DNA of 64,000 bases from Robinsoniella peoriensis (GTDB lineage Bacteria; Bacillota; Clostridia; Lachnospirales; Lachnospiraceae). The stretch lies in the NCBI RefSeq assembly GCF_042680125.1, contig NZ_JBHTNY010000005.1; one strand, 5' to 3'. Position numbers and translations under genes: made by a program. Shown piece after piece: positions 54,061-62,559 of this stretch (the first letter of the stretch is position 1; each line of letters opens with the position of its first letter). The notes under the pieces are model-generated. The model did no database searches, was not told where the DNA came from, and saw only the letters and a list, made by a program, of their open reading frames with translations.

Positions 54061-54112
54061 TTAATGCAGTATCGCAGGCGGGACCTGGGATATGTAGGAG
54101 GTATAAAGATGA
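54061..54112 (+). repeat. Possible dispersed repeat, diverged copy C
   Basis: Aligns with copy B end to end in the ATG-bearing half: TGCAGTAT(C)GCAGGC, TATG, GGAGGTATAAAGATGAAAATA. Roughly two thirds of positions agree. It too provides the ribosome site (AGGAGGT) and start codon of the next gene, in the same operon as copy B. The match is weaker, so chance is possible. Confidence 0.4.
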
Positions 54113-55134
54113 AAATAGCAACATTGACAAATCCGGAAGAAATTTTAATTACAGAAACGACCAAACCTGCAGCAAAAGAAAATGAGATTGTGATTAAGGT
54201 GGATTATATAGGAATCTGTGGTTCTGATATTCATGCCTATTATGGGAAGCATCCTTTTATTACATGCCCGATTACTTTAGGACATGAATTCGTAGGCAGG
54301 GTGGTGGAAACCGGGAAAGGGGTCAAAGGGGTATTGCCCGGAGAACTGGTCACGGCAATGCCGCAGATTTTCTGTCACCAATGTGAGCCCTGCCGGAGCG
54401 GTAGATATAATATATGCGATACCCTGAAAGTAATAGGATGCCAGACTCCGGGAGCTGCGTGTGATTATTTTGCTTTTGATGCTTCTTTGGTGAAGAAAAT
54501 ACCGAAGGGAATGCCAAAAGAAATCGCAGCTACCATAGAACCTGCAGCAGTAGGTGTCCATGCGGTACATAGAGGTGCTGATGTTAAAGGAAAAAATGTA
54601 GTTGTAATGGGTGCTGGTACAATAGGGAATCTGACAGCGCAGGCAGCTCTTGCGGAAGGGGATAAGCAGGTTCTGATTACGGATTTATCCGATTACCGGC
54701 TGGAGGTTGCCAGGGAATGTGGAATTTCCCAAATTGCAAATACGGGAAAAGTATCTGTGGAAATAGCAATGAAACAGGCATTCCAAGGGGACAGAGCAGA
54801 TATATTTTTTGAATGCGTTGGCATTGGTGCTACCGTTAATCAGGCAATAGAACTGTCTAAAAAGGGACATGATATTGTTGTAGTGGGAGTATTTGGAAAT
54901 CGACCGGAAATCAATATGAGTCTGGTGCAGGATAAAGAACTGCGGTTAATTGGGAGTCTGATGTACGTGGAAAAAGATTACGATCGAACGATTGATCTGA
55001 TGAATAGAGGTATGATCCACACAAAGCCTCTAATTTCCAAAACTTTTGAATTAGCTGATTATGCAAAAGCTTTCCGGTATATCGAAGAACATAAAGACAG
55101 CAGCCTAAAGGTTCTCATTCAGGTTTCTGAGTGA
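54109..55134 (+). CDS. Zinc-dependent medium-chain alcohol/polyol dehydrogenase
   Basis: 341 residues, sorbitol/L-iditol/threonine-dehydrogenase-like MDR. Catalytic-zinc residues lie in GICGSDIHAYYG and GHEFVG; four structural-zinc cysteines are in FCHQCEPCRSGRYNIC. NAD-binding Rossmann motif GAGTIGN. It should oxidise a polyol (or reduce a ketose) that enters the epimerase/kinase path. ATG 54109 is chosen over an upstream frame because AGGAGGT lies at 54097. Confidence 0.87.
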   Translation: MKIATLTNPEEILITETTKPAAKENEIVIKVDYIGICGSDIHAYYGKHPFITCPITLGHEFVGRVVETGKGVKGVLPGELVTAMPQIFCHQCEPCRSGRYNICDTLKVIGCQTPGAACDYFAFDASLVKKIPKGMPKEIAATIEPAAVGVHAVHRGADVKGKNVVVMGAGTIGNLTAQAALAEGDKQVLITDLSDYRLEVARECGISQIANTGKVSVEIAMKQAFQGDRADIFFECVGIGATVNQAIELSKKGHDIVVVGVFGNRPEINMSLVQDKELRLIGSLMYVEKDYDRTIDLMNRGMIHTKPLISKTFELADYAKAFRYIEEHKDSSLKVLIQVSE

Positions 55135-55171
55135 TCATATTGGGGATCCGATAAGGAAGAGAGGTGTTTGA

Positions 55172-55951
55172 ATGAATCCTGAGATAAGTTATAATAATAT
55201 GAATGAAGACTTTACATTGGATGGAAAGAATGCGGTTATTACCGGTGCTTCCAGTGGCATAGGGTTGGAGATCGCTAAGATGTTCGCCAGAAAAGGTGCA
55301 GATATAATTGCATTTGATCTGGAAGATTCCCCGGAGTTGAAGGAATATGTATCCGGACAGGGAAAAAGATTTCTGTCTTGTTCCGGTGATATTACAAGTA
55401 AAGAAGTGGTTGAAGAGACGGTGAATGAAGCTATAGGAACATTTGGTAAGATTGATGTCCTTGTGAACTGCGCCGGCGTTGGCTATCTGGAATCTGCAGA
55501 GGAAAGTACGGAACATGTCTGGGATCTGACAATGGCAGTTAATTTAACAGGTGCTGTGCGCATGTCACTGACTGTTGGGAAAACAATGATAAGGAATGGC
55601 GGCGGAAGCATTATAAATATTGCTTCTCAGGCAGGAGTAGTGGCATTAGAACGTCATCTTGCATATGGAACCGCAAAGGCAGGTCTGATTCAGGCGACTA
55701 AGCAGCTTGCACTGGAATGGGGAAAATACAATGTGAGAGTGAATGCGATTTCCCCGACTATTATATTAACTCCTATGGGTTCCATGAATTGGAACAATGA
55801 GCAGGGAGATGCGTTTAAGCAGATGATTCCATCCAGACGTTTTGGTTATCCACGGGAAGTAGCAGCCTGTGCAGTTTATCTGGCAAGTGATGCCGCCAGT
55901 CTGTTTAATGGTGCCAATTTGATTCTGGATGGGGGATATACAATTGCTTAA
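55172..55951 (+). CDS. SDR-family polyol dehydrogenase (D-threitol dehydrogenase-like)
   Basis: 259 residues, classical SDR: cofactor motif TGASSGIGLEIA, Ser in NIASQAG, and Tyr-Lys in AYGTAKAG. The late segment SPTIILTPMG, RFGYPREVA and NGANLILDGGYTIA resembles the D-threitol/galactitol-type polyol dehydrogenases. Two different dehydrogenases in one operon suggest a substrate oxidised in two steps or two polyols feeding one ketose. Ribosome site GAGAGGTG. Confidence 0.85.
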   Translation: MNPEISYNNMNEDFTLDGKNAVITGASSGIGLEIAKMFARKGADIIAFDLEDSPELKEYVSGQGKRFLSCSGDITSKEVVEETVNEAIGTFGKIDVLVNCAGVGYLESAEESTEHVWDLTMAVNLTGAVRMSLTVGKTMIRNGGGSIINIASQAGVVALERHLAYGTAKAGLIQATKQLALEWGKYNVRVNAISPTIILTPMGSMNWNNEQGDAFKQMIPSRRFGYPREVAACAVYLASDAASLFNGANLILDGGYTIA

Positions 55952-56030
55952 ACTATAATTAAAGAACTCTAAAATTACAAAAATAATGATAATTATAAAT
56001 AATCAGACAGAATTAATTAGTTGAGAATAT

Positions 56031-56100
56031 AAAACCAGTGCGAATGATAATCAGAAGAATCAGATCATGTGATGCTTCCGAATATCAACACTGGTTTTTT
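56031..56100 (+). terminator. Probable terminator of the rare-ketose operon
   Basis: AAAACCAGTG and CACTGGTTTT pair across a large loop that contains a smaller ATCATGTGAT hairpin, ending in TTTTTT. The large loop lowers confidence. Confidence 0.6.
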
Positions 56101-56227
56101 GTATATATTTTGTAAAAACATGAATAATTGTACTATAAATATCTTATGTTTAGCATGTACAAAAAGAAGAATTCATTGTATACTGATCTTCATGAGTATG
56201 AAAAAGGACAGGAGGGAAATGCATAAA

Positions 56228-57235
56228 ATGAAGAAATTTTTAACGCTGACGACTGGCGGGACAATTGCATCTAAGGAGAGTGAGCATGGGCTGCTTCCGG
56301 CTCTGGGCGGCGATGAACTGCTTTCATATATACCGGATATCGAAGGACTCTGCACGGTAGATACTTTAGAGATCTGCAATATCGACAGCACCAATATGAA
56401 CTATAGTTACTGGTGTAAACTGGTAAGCTGTATCCAGGAAAATTATGATCGTTATGATGGATTTTTGATTGCTCATGGAACAGATACTCTGGCATATACG
56501 GCAGCTGCCATGTCCTATATGATACAGAATTCAAAAAAGCCTGTGATTTTAACCGGGGCACAAAAGCCGATCTCTTTCGAATCAACAGATGCAATGATGA
56601 ATCTTCGTGACAGTTTCCATTATATGCTTCAGGATGATACCAATGGTGTACAGGTAGTATTTGGACAGCGTGCAATTGCAGGAACCAGAGCTAAAAAAAT
56701 AAATACGCTGAGCTATCAGGCTTTTTCAAGTATTAATTTTCCGGATATTGCAGTGATCCGCAATAGTCAGGTGATCCGTTACATTACCGCCCCCAGGGGA
56801 GGAAATGCCGTATTTGAATTAAACTTAAATCCCAAAGTATTTTTGCTGAAACTGACTCCCTGCAGCTCTCCGGAACTTATTGAAGAAATATACCGGCTGT
56901 ATGATGTAATTATTATAGAAGGATTTGGTGTGGGAGGGATTCCGGATCAATTGCTGGATACTTTTTGTAAATGCCAGAACAGCTATAAGCCACAGGAGAA
57001 AGTGCTGGTAATTACAACCCAGGTTATGTCTGAGGGAAGCCATATTTCAGTCTATGAAGTAGGGAAACGACTGGAAGGAAAGATCCGCTATCTGGAAGCG
57101 AAGGACATGAATCTGGAGGCAGTTGTAACGAAATCAATGTGGATTATGGGCAAAAAGCCTGCGTCCTGGGAAGAAATAGAAACGTTATTTTACAGGACTA
57201 TTAATTATGATATATTGGCAGGATCCGGAAGGTAG
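56228..57235 (+). CDS. L-asparaginase (type I fold)
   Basis: 335 residues from ATG 56228. AGGAGGG lies 11 bases upstream; ATG 56219 would be only two bases away, and the longer frame from 56069 has no site. Catalytic Thr motifs: TTGGTIASKE near residue 8-12 and AHGTDTLAYTAAAM. No signal peptide, so cytoplasmic. It hydrolyses asparagine to aspartate and ammonia. It has its own start region after the sugar operon's terminator. Confidence 0.9.
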   Translation: MKKFLTLTTGGTIASKESEHGLLPALGGDELLSYIPDIEGLCTVDTLEICNIDSTNMNYSYWCKLVSCIQENYDRYDGFLIAHGTDTLAYTAAAMSYMIQNSKKPVILTGAQKPISFESTDAMMNLRDSFHYMLQDDTNGVQVVFGQRAIAGTRAKKINTLSYQAFSSINFPDIAVIRNSQVIRYITAPRGGNAVFELNLNPKVFLLKLTPCSSPELIEEIYRLYDVIIIEGFGVGGIPDQLLDTFCKCQNSYKPQEKVLVITTQVMSEGSHISVYEVGKRLEGKIRYLEAKDMNLEAVVTKSMWIMGKKPASWEEIETLFYRTINYDILAGSGR

Positions 57236-57242
57236 GCGCCAG

Positions 57243-57352
57243 AGCGTGTTTGAAAATTCATTCACCCATCTGCATGCCCGGCTTTGTGGCATATTTGCCC
57301 CGAATGCAGGTTACGTAGCCCGCTACGTGCCCTTCATCTTAGTACGTTAGTA
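57243..57352. repeat. Foldback (MITE-like) element in the asparaginase-ABC gap
   Basis: A GC-richer patch with stacked small palindromes: GGCA-TATT-TGCC (57288-57299), ACGTAG-CCCG-CTACGT (57313-57328), and tandem TAGTACGT/TAGTACGC near 57340-57354. It does not code. Such patches often are terminal pieces of dispersed small repeats in Lachnospiraceae; I cannot confirm other copies in this window. Confidence 0.4.
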
Positions 57353-57390
57353 CGCTGAAATTAAATAAAGAATATTGGAGATGAATCCCC

Positions 57391-59121
57391 ATGAATTTAA
57401 TAGTTAAATATCTTAAAAATTACAAGAAAATGTTTTTATTAAACATTTTGTCTGTCTTTGGATTTGCACTGGTGGAACTTGGCATACCAACGATTGTAGC
57501 CAGAATGATTGACCAGGGAGTTTTGACAGGAGACAAGAATTACATTTTTAAAATGGGTGGCATTATACTGGTGATTTCCCTGTTAGGGGTTGCGGGTACC
57601 ATACTGCTGGGATATTGCTGTGCTTATTTATCCACTGCCATTACCCGTGATATCCGTACAGAGATGTTCCGGAAGGTGCAGGGATTTTCACACAGTGAAT
57701 ATCACCAGTTTGGTGCAGCATCCCTGATCACAAGGACAAACAATGATGCATTCCAGATACAGATGTTTATGAATGTGCTGTTTCGTACAGCGCTTATGAC
57801 ACCGGTTATGATTTTTGTCAGCTTTAGTCTGGTACTGCGTACGTCACTGCCATTATCGCTGATCATTATTTCTACGGTCCCGGTCATTATAGTGGGTGTA
57901 ATCGCAGTTGCTAAGATTTCTGAGCCGATCAGTGAAAATCAGCAGATGGCAATGGAGGCAATTAACCGTGTTTCCAAAGAAAATCTAAGCGGAATACGTG
58001 TTATCCGGGCATTTAATAACGATACACATGAGCAGCAGCGTTTTAATGAAGAAAACAATCAGTATATGAAATATTCCAAAAAGCTCTTTAAGCTGATGTC
58101 TATGACCCAGCCGACTTTCTTCCTGTTAATGAATATCGCAGGAATGGCTATTTTTGCAGTTGCAGCTAAAATGATTGACAAAGGAAATCTGGAAATCGGA
58201 ATGCTGGTGGCATTTATGGATTACCTGTTTCATGCTATGTTTTCCGTTATGCTGTTTTGTCTAGTCTTCATGATGTATCCCAGGGCAAGAGTCAGTGCAA
58301 AACGTATTGAAAAAGTAATAAAGCAGGATGTAAAGGTGAAAAATCCGGAGAATGGAAAACGGATGGAGTGCGAGGTAGAGGAAATCAACTTTGATCATGT
58401 GACTTTTGTGTATCCGGACGGAGAGGAAGCAGTATTAAAAGATGTCTCATTTTCAGCTAAAAAGGGGGAAAAGGTTGCCTTTATTGGCAGTACCGGTTCT
58501 GGAAAAAGTACCCTTGTAAATCTGATACCCAGAGCATACGATGTGACTGCGGGCAGGATCACTATGAATGGCACAGACATTCGGGAATACGATCTGAAAA
58601 GTCTGCGTAATACGATCGGATTTATTCCACAAAAAGCAATGCTTTTCCGCGGTACGATTGCTGATAATATCCGCTTTGGAAACCCGGAAGCTACCATGGC
58701 GGAAGTGGAAAAGGCAGCAAGAACTGCTCAGGCTTATGAATTTATTATGGAAAAGGGAGGATTTTCCGAAAACATTACGGAAAATGCAACGAATGTATCG
58801 GGAGGACAAAAGCAAAGGCTTTCTATTGCCCGGGCATTAGCAAAAAGGCCAAGAATCTACATATTTGATGATTCATTTTCTGCACTGGATTTTAAAACCG
58901 ATGCAAAATTGAGGGAGGATCTGAAAAAAGAAACCGGAAATGCAATTGTCCTTGTGGTGGCACAGCGTATTGCAAGTATTATGGATGCGGACAGGATTAT
59001 TGTATTAAATGAAGGAAAAGTTGTTGGCAGGGGAACCCACAGACAGCTTTTAAAGGAATGCCCGATTTATCATGAAATAGCAGCTTCTCAGCTGAGTGAG
59101 GAGGAATTGGATCATGAGTAG
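57391..59121 (+). CDS. ABC exporter half-transporter 1, degenerate catalytic site
   Basis: 576 residues: six membrane helices then an ATPase domain, a type IV exporter (LmrC/BmrC-like). Walker A GSTGSGKST and signature VSGGQKQR are normal, but Walker B reads IFDDSFSALD: Asp494 stands where the catalytic Glu is expected. This is usual for one partner of heterodimeric exporters. It works with the following gene's product, whose site is complete. GGAG about 12 bases before ATG. Confidence 0.92.
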   Translation: MNLIVKYLKNYKKMFLLNILSVFGFALVELGIPTIVARMIDQGVLTGDKNYIFKMGGIILVISLLGVAGTILLGYCCAYLSTAITRDIRTEMFRKVQGFSHSEYHQFGAASLITRTNNDAFQIQMFMNVLFRTALMTPVMIFVSFSLVLRTSLPLSLIIISTVPVIIVGVIAVAKISEPISENQQMAMEAINRVSKENLSGIRVIRAFNNDTHEQQRFNEENNQYMKYSKKLFKLMSMTQPTFFLLMNIAGMAIFAVAAKMIDKGNLEIGMLVAFMDYLFHAMFSVMLFCLVFMMYPRARVSAKRIEKVIKQDVKVKNPENGKRMECEVEEINFDHVTFVYPDGEEAVLKDVSFSAKKGEKVAFIGSTGSGKSTLVNLIPRAYDVTAGRITMNGTDIREYDLKSLRNTIGFIPQKAMLFRGTIADNIRFGNPEATMAEVEKAARTAQAYEFIMEKGGFSENITENATNVSGGQKQRLSIARALAKRPRIYIFDDSFSALDFKTDAKLREDLKKETGNAIVLVVAQRIASIMDADRIIVLNEGKVVGRGTHRQLLKECPIYHEIAASQLSEEELDHE

Positions 59122-60904
59122 TAATAAAAAAGGCAAGTTTATTAAAAATCTGAAGCAGATGAAAAGGTATATTGCTCCGTATAAATGGAAATTTATCGGT
59201 GCTATACTGATGGTTATTGTATCGGTAGCTGCCATGACGGTGGCTCCCAGAGTAGAAGGTATGATCACCACACAGCTTTCAAAAGATGCAATGGATATTA
59301 TGAAAAAGCTGCCGGATGCAGGTGTTCACTTTGAGATAGTAACTAAAATTCTGGTTCTGCTGGCTGTAATTTATCTGATTAAAACATTTTCTCAGATCAT
59401 CAGTGTATATTTGCTGACCGATTCTATTCAGAATGCCATGCATGACCTGAGAAATGATGTTCAGGACAAGATACGCAGACTCCCGGTACGCTATTTTGAT
59501 ACGAATAGTTTTGGGGATGTTTTAAGCCGGATAACTAATGATATCGACACCGTATCCGGAGCATTGCAGCAGAGTTTTAGTCAGGTCATCAGCGGGGTTC
59601 TGACATTGATTCTGGCGATTACAATGATGTTCACCATACAGCCGGTAATGGCATGTATGGCAATCTGCATTATACCATTGGCACTTCTGGTTACCAGATT
59701 TATTGTAGGAAAAAGCCAGAAGCAGTTCCGGGCGCAGCAGGATTCCGTGGGAGAATTAAACGGTACGATTACAGAAATGTATACCGGTTTTCAGGAGATA
59801 TTATTCTTCAATAAGCAGGAATCTTCGGTGGAAGAATTTGTAAATATAAATGAGGATCTGCGTAAACATGCATTTAAAGCACAATTTATGTCCTCTGTCA
59901 TGTCACCGCTGATATCCCTGATTACTTATCTGACAATCGGCAGTGTTGCAGTAGTGGGATCTGTTTTTGCCATCAGTGGAGGCATTTCAATAGGTAATCT
60001 GCAGGCGTTCATTCGTTATATCTGGCAGATTAATGACCCATTGTCCCAGGTTTCCCAGCTTTCTTCCCAGATTCAGGCTGAGTTTGCAGCAATGGACCGT
60101 ATATTTGAGATACTTGGTGAAGAAGAAGAGGTTAAAGAAGCAGATCCGGCTGTAGAGCTTCCGGATGTTCAGGGCAAGGTGGTATTTGATCATGTATATT
60201 TCGGATATGGGAAAAAGCCTGTTATCAAAGATTTTACGGTAGAGGTACATTCCGGACAGATGGTTGCCATCGTAGGTCCAACCGGTGCAGGAAAAACAAC
60301 ACTGATTAACCTGCTGATGCGCTTTTATGATGTAAACAAGGGCAGGATTTTAATCGATGGTGTAGATATCCGCCAGATGAAGCGCAGCAGCCTGCGTTCC
60401 ATATTCGGCATGGTATTGCAGGATACCTGGCTCTTCTCCGGAAGTATTTTTGAAAATATTAAATATGGTAGACTGGATGCCAGAAAAGATGAAGTCATCG
60501 ATGCAGCAAAAGCGGCAAATGTCCATCATTTTATCAAAACTCTGCCCGGGGGCTATAATATGGTCATCGATGAGGAAGGCGGAAACATTTCCCAGGGAGA
60601 GAAACAGCTTCTGACCATAGCCAGGGCAATTTTAAAAGATCCTGATATATTAATACTGGATGAGGCAACTTCTTCTGTGGATACCAGAATTGAAAAAATG
60701 CTGCAGGACGCAATGAAAAAGGTAATGGTAGGAAGAACCAGTTTCGTTATTGCACATCGTTTATCAACAATTAAAAATGCAGATTTGATTCTTGTCGTAA
60801 AAGATGGTAATATTGTAGAGCAGGGTACGCACAATTCTCTATTGGAGAAAAAAGGTTTCTACGAACAGTTGTATCATTCTCAGTTTGCAGGGCAGCAGGC
60901 ATAA
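59114..60904 (+). CDS. ABC exporter half-transporter 2, catalytically complete
   Basis: 596 residues. ATG 59114 overlaps the previous gene by 8 bases, behind GAGGAATT. Membrane domain plus ATPase: Walker A GPTGAGKTT, signature ISQGEKQ (Gln instead of Gly in SGG, seen in the heterodimer group), Walker B ILDEATSS with Glu517. With the preceding half it forms a multidrug- or peptide-exporting heterodimer; the substrate is unknown. Confidence 0.92.
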   Translation: MSSNKKGKFIKNLKQMKRYIAPYKWKFIGAILMVIVSVAAMTVAPRVEGMITTQLSKDAMDIMKKLPDAGVHFEIVTKILVLLAVIYLIKTFSQIISVYLLTDSIQNAMHDLRNDVQDKIRRLPVRYFDTNSFGDVLSRITNDIDTVSGALQQSFSQVISGVLTLILAITMMFTIQPVMACMAICIIPLALLVTRFIVGKSQKQFRAQQDSVGELNGTITEMYTGFQEILFFNKQESSVEEFVNINEDLRKHAFKAQFMSSVMSPLISLITYLTIGSVAVVGSVFAISGGISIGNLQAFIRYIWQINDPLSQVSQLSSQIQAEFAAMDRIFEILGEEEEVKEADPAVELPDVQGKVVFDHVYFGYGKKPVIKDFTVEVHSGQMVAIVGPTGAGKTTLINLLMRFYDVNKGRILIDGVDIRQMKRSSLRSIFGMVLQDTWLFSGSIFENIKYGRLDARKDEVIDAAKAANVHHFIKTLPGGYNMVIDEEGGNISQGEKQLLTIARAILKDPDILILDEATSSVDTRIEKMLQDAMKKVMVGRTSFVIAHRLSTIKNADLILVVKDGNIVEQGTHNSLLEKKGFYEQLYHSQFAGQQA

Positions 60905-60966
60905 ACTAATTTTAATAATAGAAAGCTCTGGTAAGTTTTCTGTTATTTCGTTATGGAGGTAATGTA

Positions 60967-61620
60967 ATGAAAAAATTCAAAGAATGGTTATCAGATAATT
61001 TAAGGTATTTCGTATTGGCGATTGCAGTAATTGCAGTGATTTGTATTTTATTTTTCGGTTATAAGCTGCTTGGGAATATGATGACAAACGGCGATGGCAG
61101 CAAAAAACAGACAGAAGAAACAATGCCCGGCACAGAAAATGGAACTGAGAATAAGAAAGAAACAGAAAAGCAGCCAGAAACACAAAAGCAGACACAGAAA
61201 TCAGAAACCAATAAATCAACAGAAAAAACAACGGAGAAAACAACAGAGAAATCAACAGAAACTCCCGGGGAATCTACAAAATCATCGGAGTCAGTAAACG
61301 GTGGGGGATCCACAAATGCCGGGGCTCAGGCTAATGCACAGACGAATGCACAGACGGAAGCAACAGATTCGGCAACAGCACAGACGCAGGCACCGCAGAC
61401 AGATGCACCACCTCAGACAGAAGCTACAGAGGCACCCGTACCCCAGACAATTTACATGAATGCAGCAGCTTACATACGTGAAGCACCAAGTTATGACGGA
61501 GCCATCCTGGATACACTGCAGGCAGGACAGGCAGTTACATTTTTAGAAGATGTAGGCGGATGGTATAAAGTAGAAGCAAACGGACTTGTTGGTTATGTAG
61601 GAGCCAGATTTTTTAACTAA
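60967..61620 (+). CDS. Membrane-anchored SH3-domain protein
   Basis: 217 residues. One N-terminal membrane helix (about 15-36), a Thr/Lys/Glu/Gln-rich low-complexity linker (about 45-155; runs of STEKTTEK), and a C-terminal bacterial SH3 (SH3b) domain (IYMNAAAYIREAPSYDGAIL, WYKVEANGLVGYVG). Such proteins bind peptidoglycan at the cell surface. No catalytic domain is attached. It is the third gene in line with the ABC pair (62-base gap), so it could be co-transcribed. Confidence 0.82.
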   Translation: MKKFKEWLSDNLRYFVLAIAVIAVICILFFGYKLLGNMMTNGDGSKKQTEETMPGTENGTENKKETEKQPETQKQTQKSETNKSTEKTTEKTTEKSTETPGESTKSSESVNGGGSTNAGAQANAQTNAQTEATDSATAQTQAPQTDAPPQTEATEAPVPQTIYMNAAAYIREAPSYDGAILDTLQAGQAVTFLEDVGGWYKVEANGLVGYVGARFFN

Positions 61621-61639
61621 AAAAGACAGCAGCTAAAGA

Positions 61640-61682
61640 AAAGGCAGGGAACAGCGCAAATAATCTGTTCCCTGCCTTTCTA
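61640..61682. terminator. Terminator between the SH3 and HExxH genes
   Basis: AAAGGCAGGGAACAG / CTGTTCCCTGCCTTT, a 15-bp stem with T and A tracts on both sides, serving the two converging genes. Confidence 0.8.
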
Positions 61683-61702
61683 TGCATTGAATACTGTGCA
61701 AT

Positions 61703-62341
61703 TCAGGCAATCCAGTTAATTCTTATATAATTATCAAGTATATTTGAAATGATAAAAGAACTGATAAGTGCCATAAAAAACAAAAAGATAAAGTTTTTAT
61801 AGCCTTCATCACGGCTTCTTCGCAGACGCATAAGCAGCTTGATAAAACAGAGGAGAGATATAAAAACGGAAAGAATCGCAGGAACGTAGAGAAGGGAAGG
61901 ATTACCTGTTGCTGTGACAAGCGCAGTTCCGGTATTCAATTCATCAATTCTTACTGACTGCCCGACAAAGACAGGAAGCAAAAGAGAAGCACCCCATGCT
62001 ATAATTCTCAGACAGGAATTACAAAGAGCCAGTGCCAGAATGATCATTTTGGTAAAAGGGTTTTTAAAACGGATTTTGCAAAACAGTAAGGTGAATATGA
62101 CTGCCAGCGTAAGTGTCAGCAGAACACTAAAATCCATAAGTGTCTTAATATCCAGATCCAGATTCATGCGGAAACCGGAATCTCTGGGGTAGAGATACAC
62201 ATTGCCAATTCGTCTGAAACCTGTACTTACAGACTGACCAAGCCGTGCCATGCTAAAACCGTGAATACATTCATGGAGAAATGTAGACAGTAGAAAAATA
62301 ATATTGCAAATGGCAAACCATATGTATTTTCTCTTTGACAT
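61703..62341 (-). CDS. Small membrane protein with an HExxH zinc motif
   Basis: 212 residues. ATG 62341 is chosen since AAAAGGAGG lies eight bases upstream; a GTG at 62350 would be closer than usual. Five or so membrane segments. The first carries HECIH (His23-Glu24, His27), the zinc-binding HExxH form used by intramembrane S2P/M50 metalloproteases. A possible third ligand is the Asp in VRIDELNTG after the third segment. The usual M50 NxxPxxxDG motif is not seen clearly, so the family is unassigned. No anti-sigma or pheromone substrate is nearby. Confidence 0.6.
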   Translation of the reverse strand: MSKRKYIWFAICNIIFLLSTFLHECIHGFSMARLGQSVSTGFRRIGNVYLYPRDSGFRMNLDLDIKTLMDFSVLLTLTLAVIFTLLFCKIRFKNPFTKMIILALALCNSCLRIIAWGASLLLPVFVGQSVRIDELNTGTALVTATGNPSLLYVPAILSVFISLLCFIKLLMRLRRSRDEGYKNFIFLFFMALISSFIISNILDNYIRINWIA

Positions 62342-62474
62342 GGATTTCACCTCCTTTTTTCGTTACTGTTATTTTACATCTGCCATAGAATAGAAGCAAG
62401 TTATATTTCTGTTACAAGTTTATGGGAAAAATTAAAAAAGTTTGAAGATATATATGGAAAAATGATTAATTTTG

Positions 62475-62503
62475 TTGAAATATACCTACAATTTTGTTAA
62501 ACT
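62475..62503 (+). promoter_or_regulatory. Promoter of the sodium:amino-acid symporter gene
   Basis: TTGAAA (62475-62480), 17 bases, TAAACT (62498-62503); a CTCTG/CAGAG hairpin lies in the leader. Confidence 0.6.
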
Positions 62504-62559
62504 GATTTTAACTCTGTTCTTTTAAGCAGAGGGTAAGACAATCTTAATTGGAGGGCAAA

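Noticed and set aside
56069..56227. N-terminal extension of the asparaginase
   Set aside because: No ribosome site, covers the terminator and promoter region, and asparaginases start at the TTGGTIAS segment.
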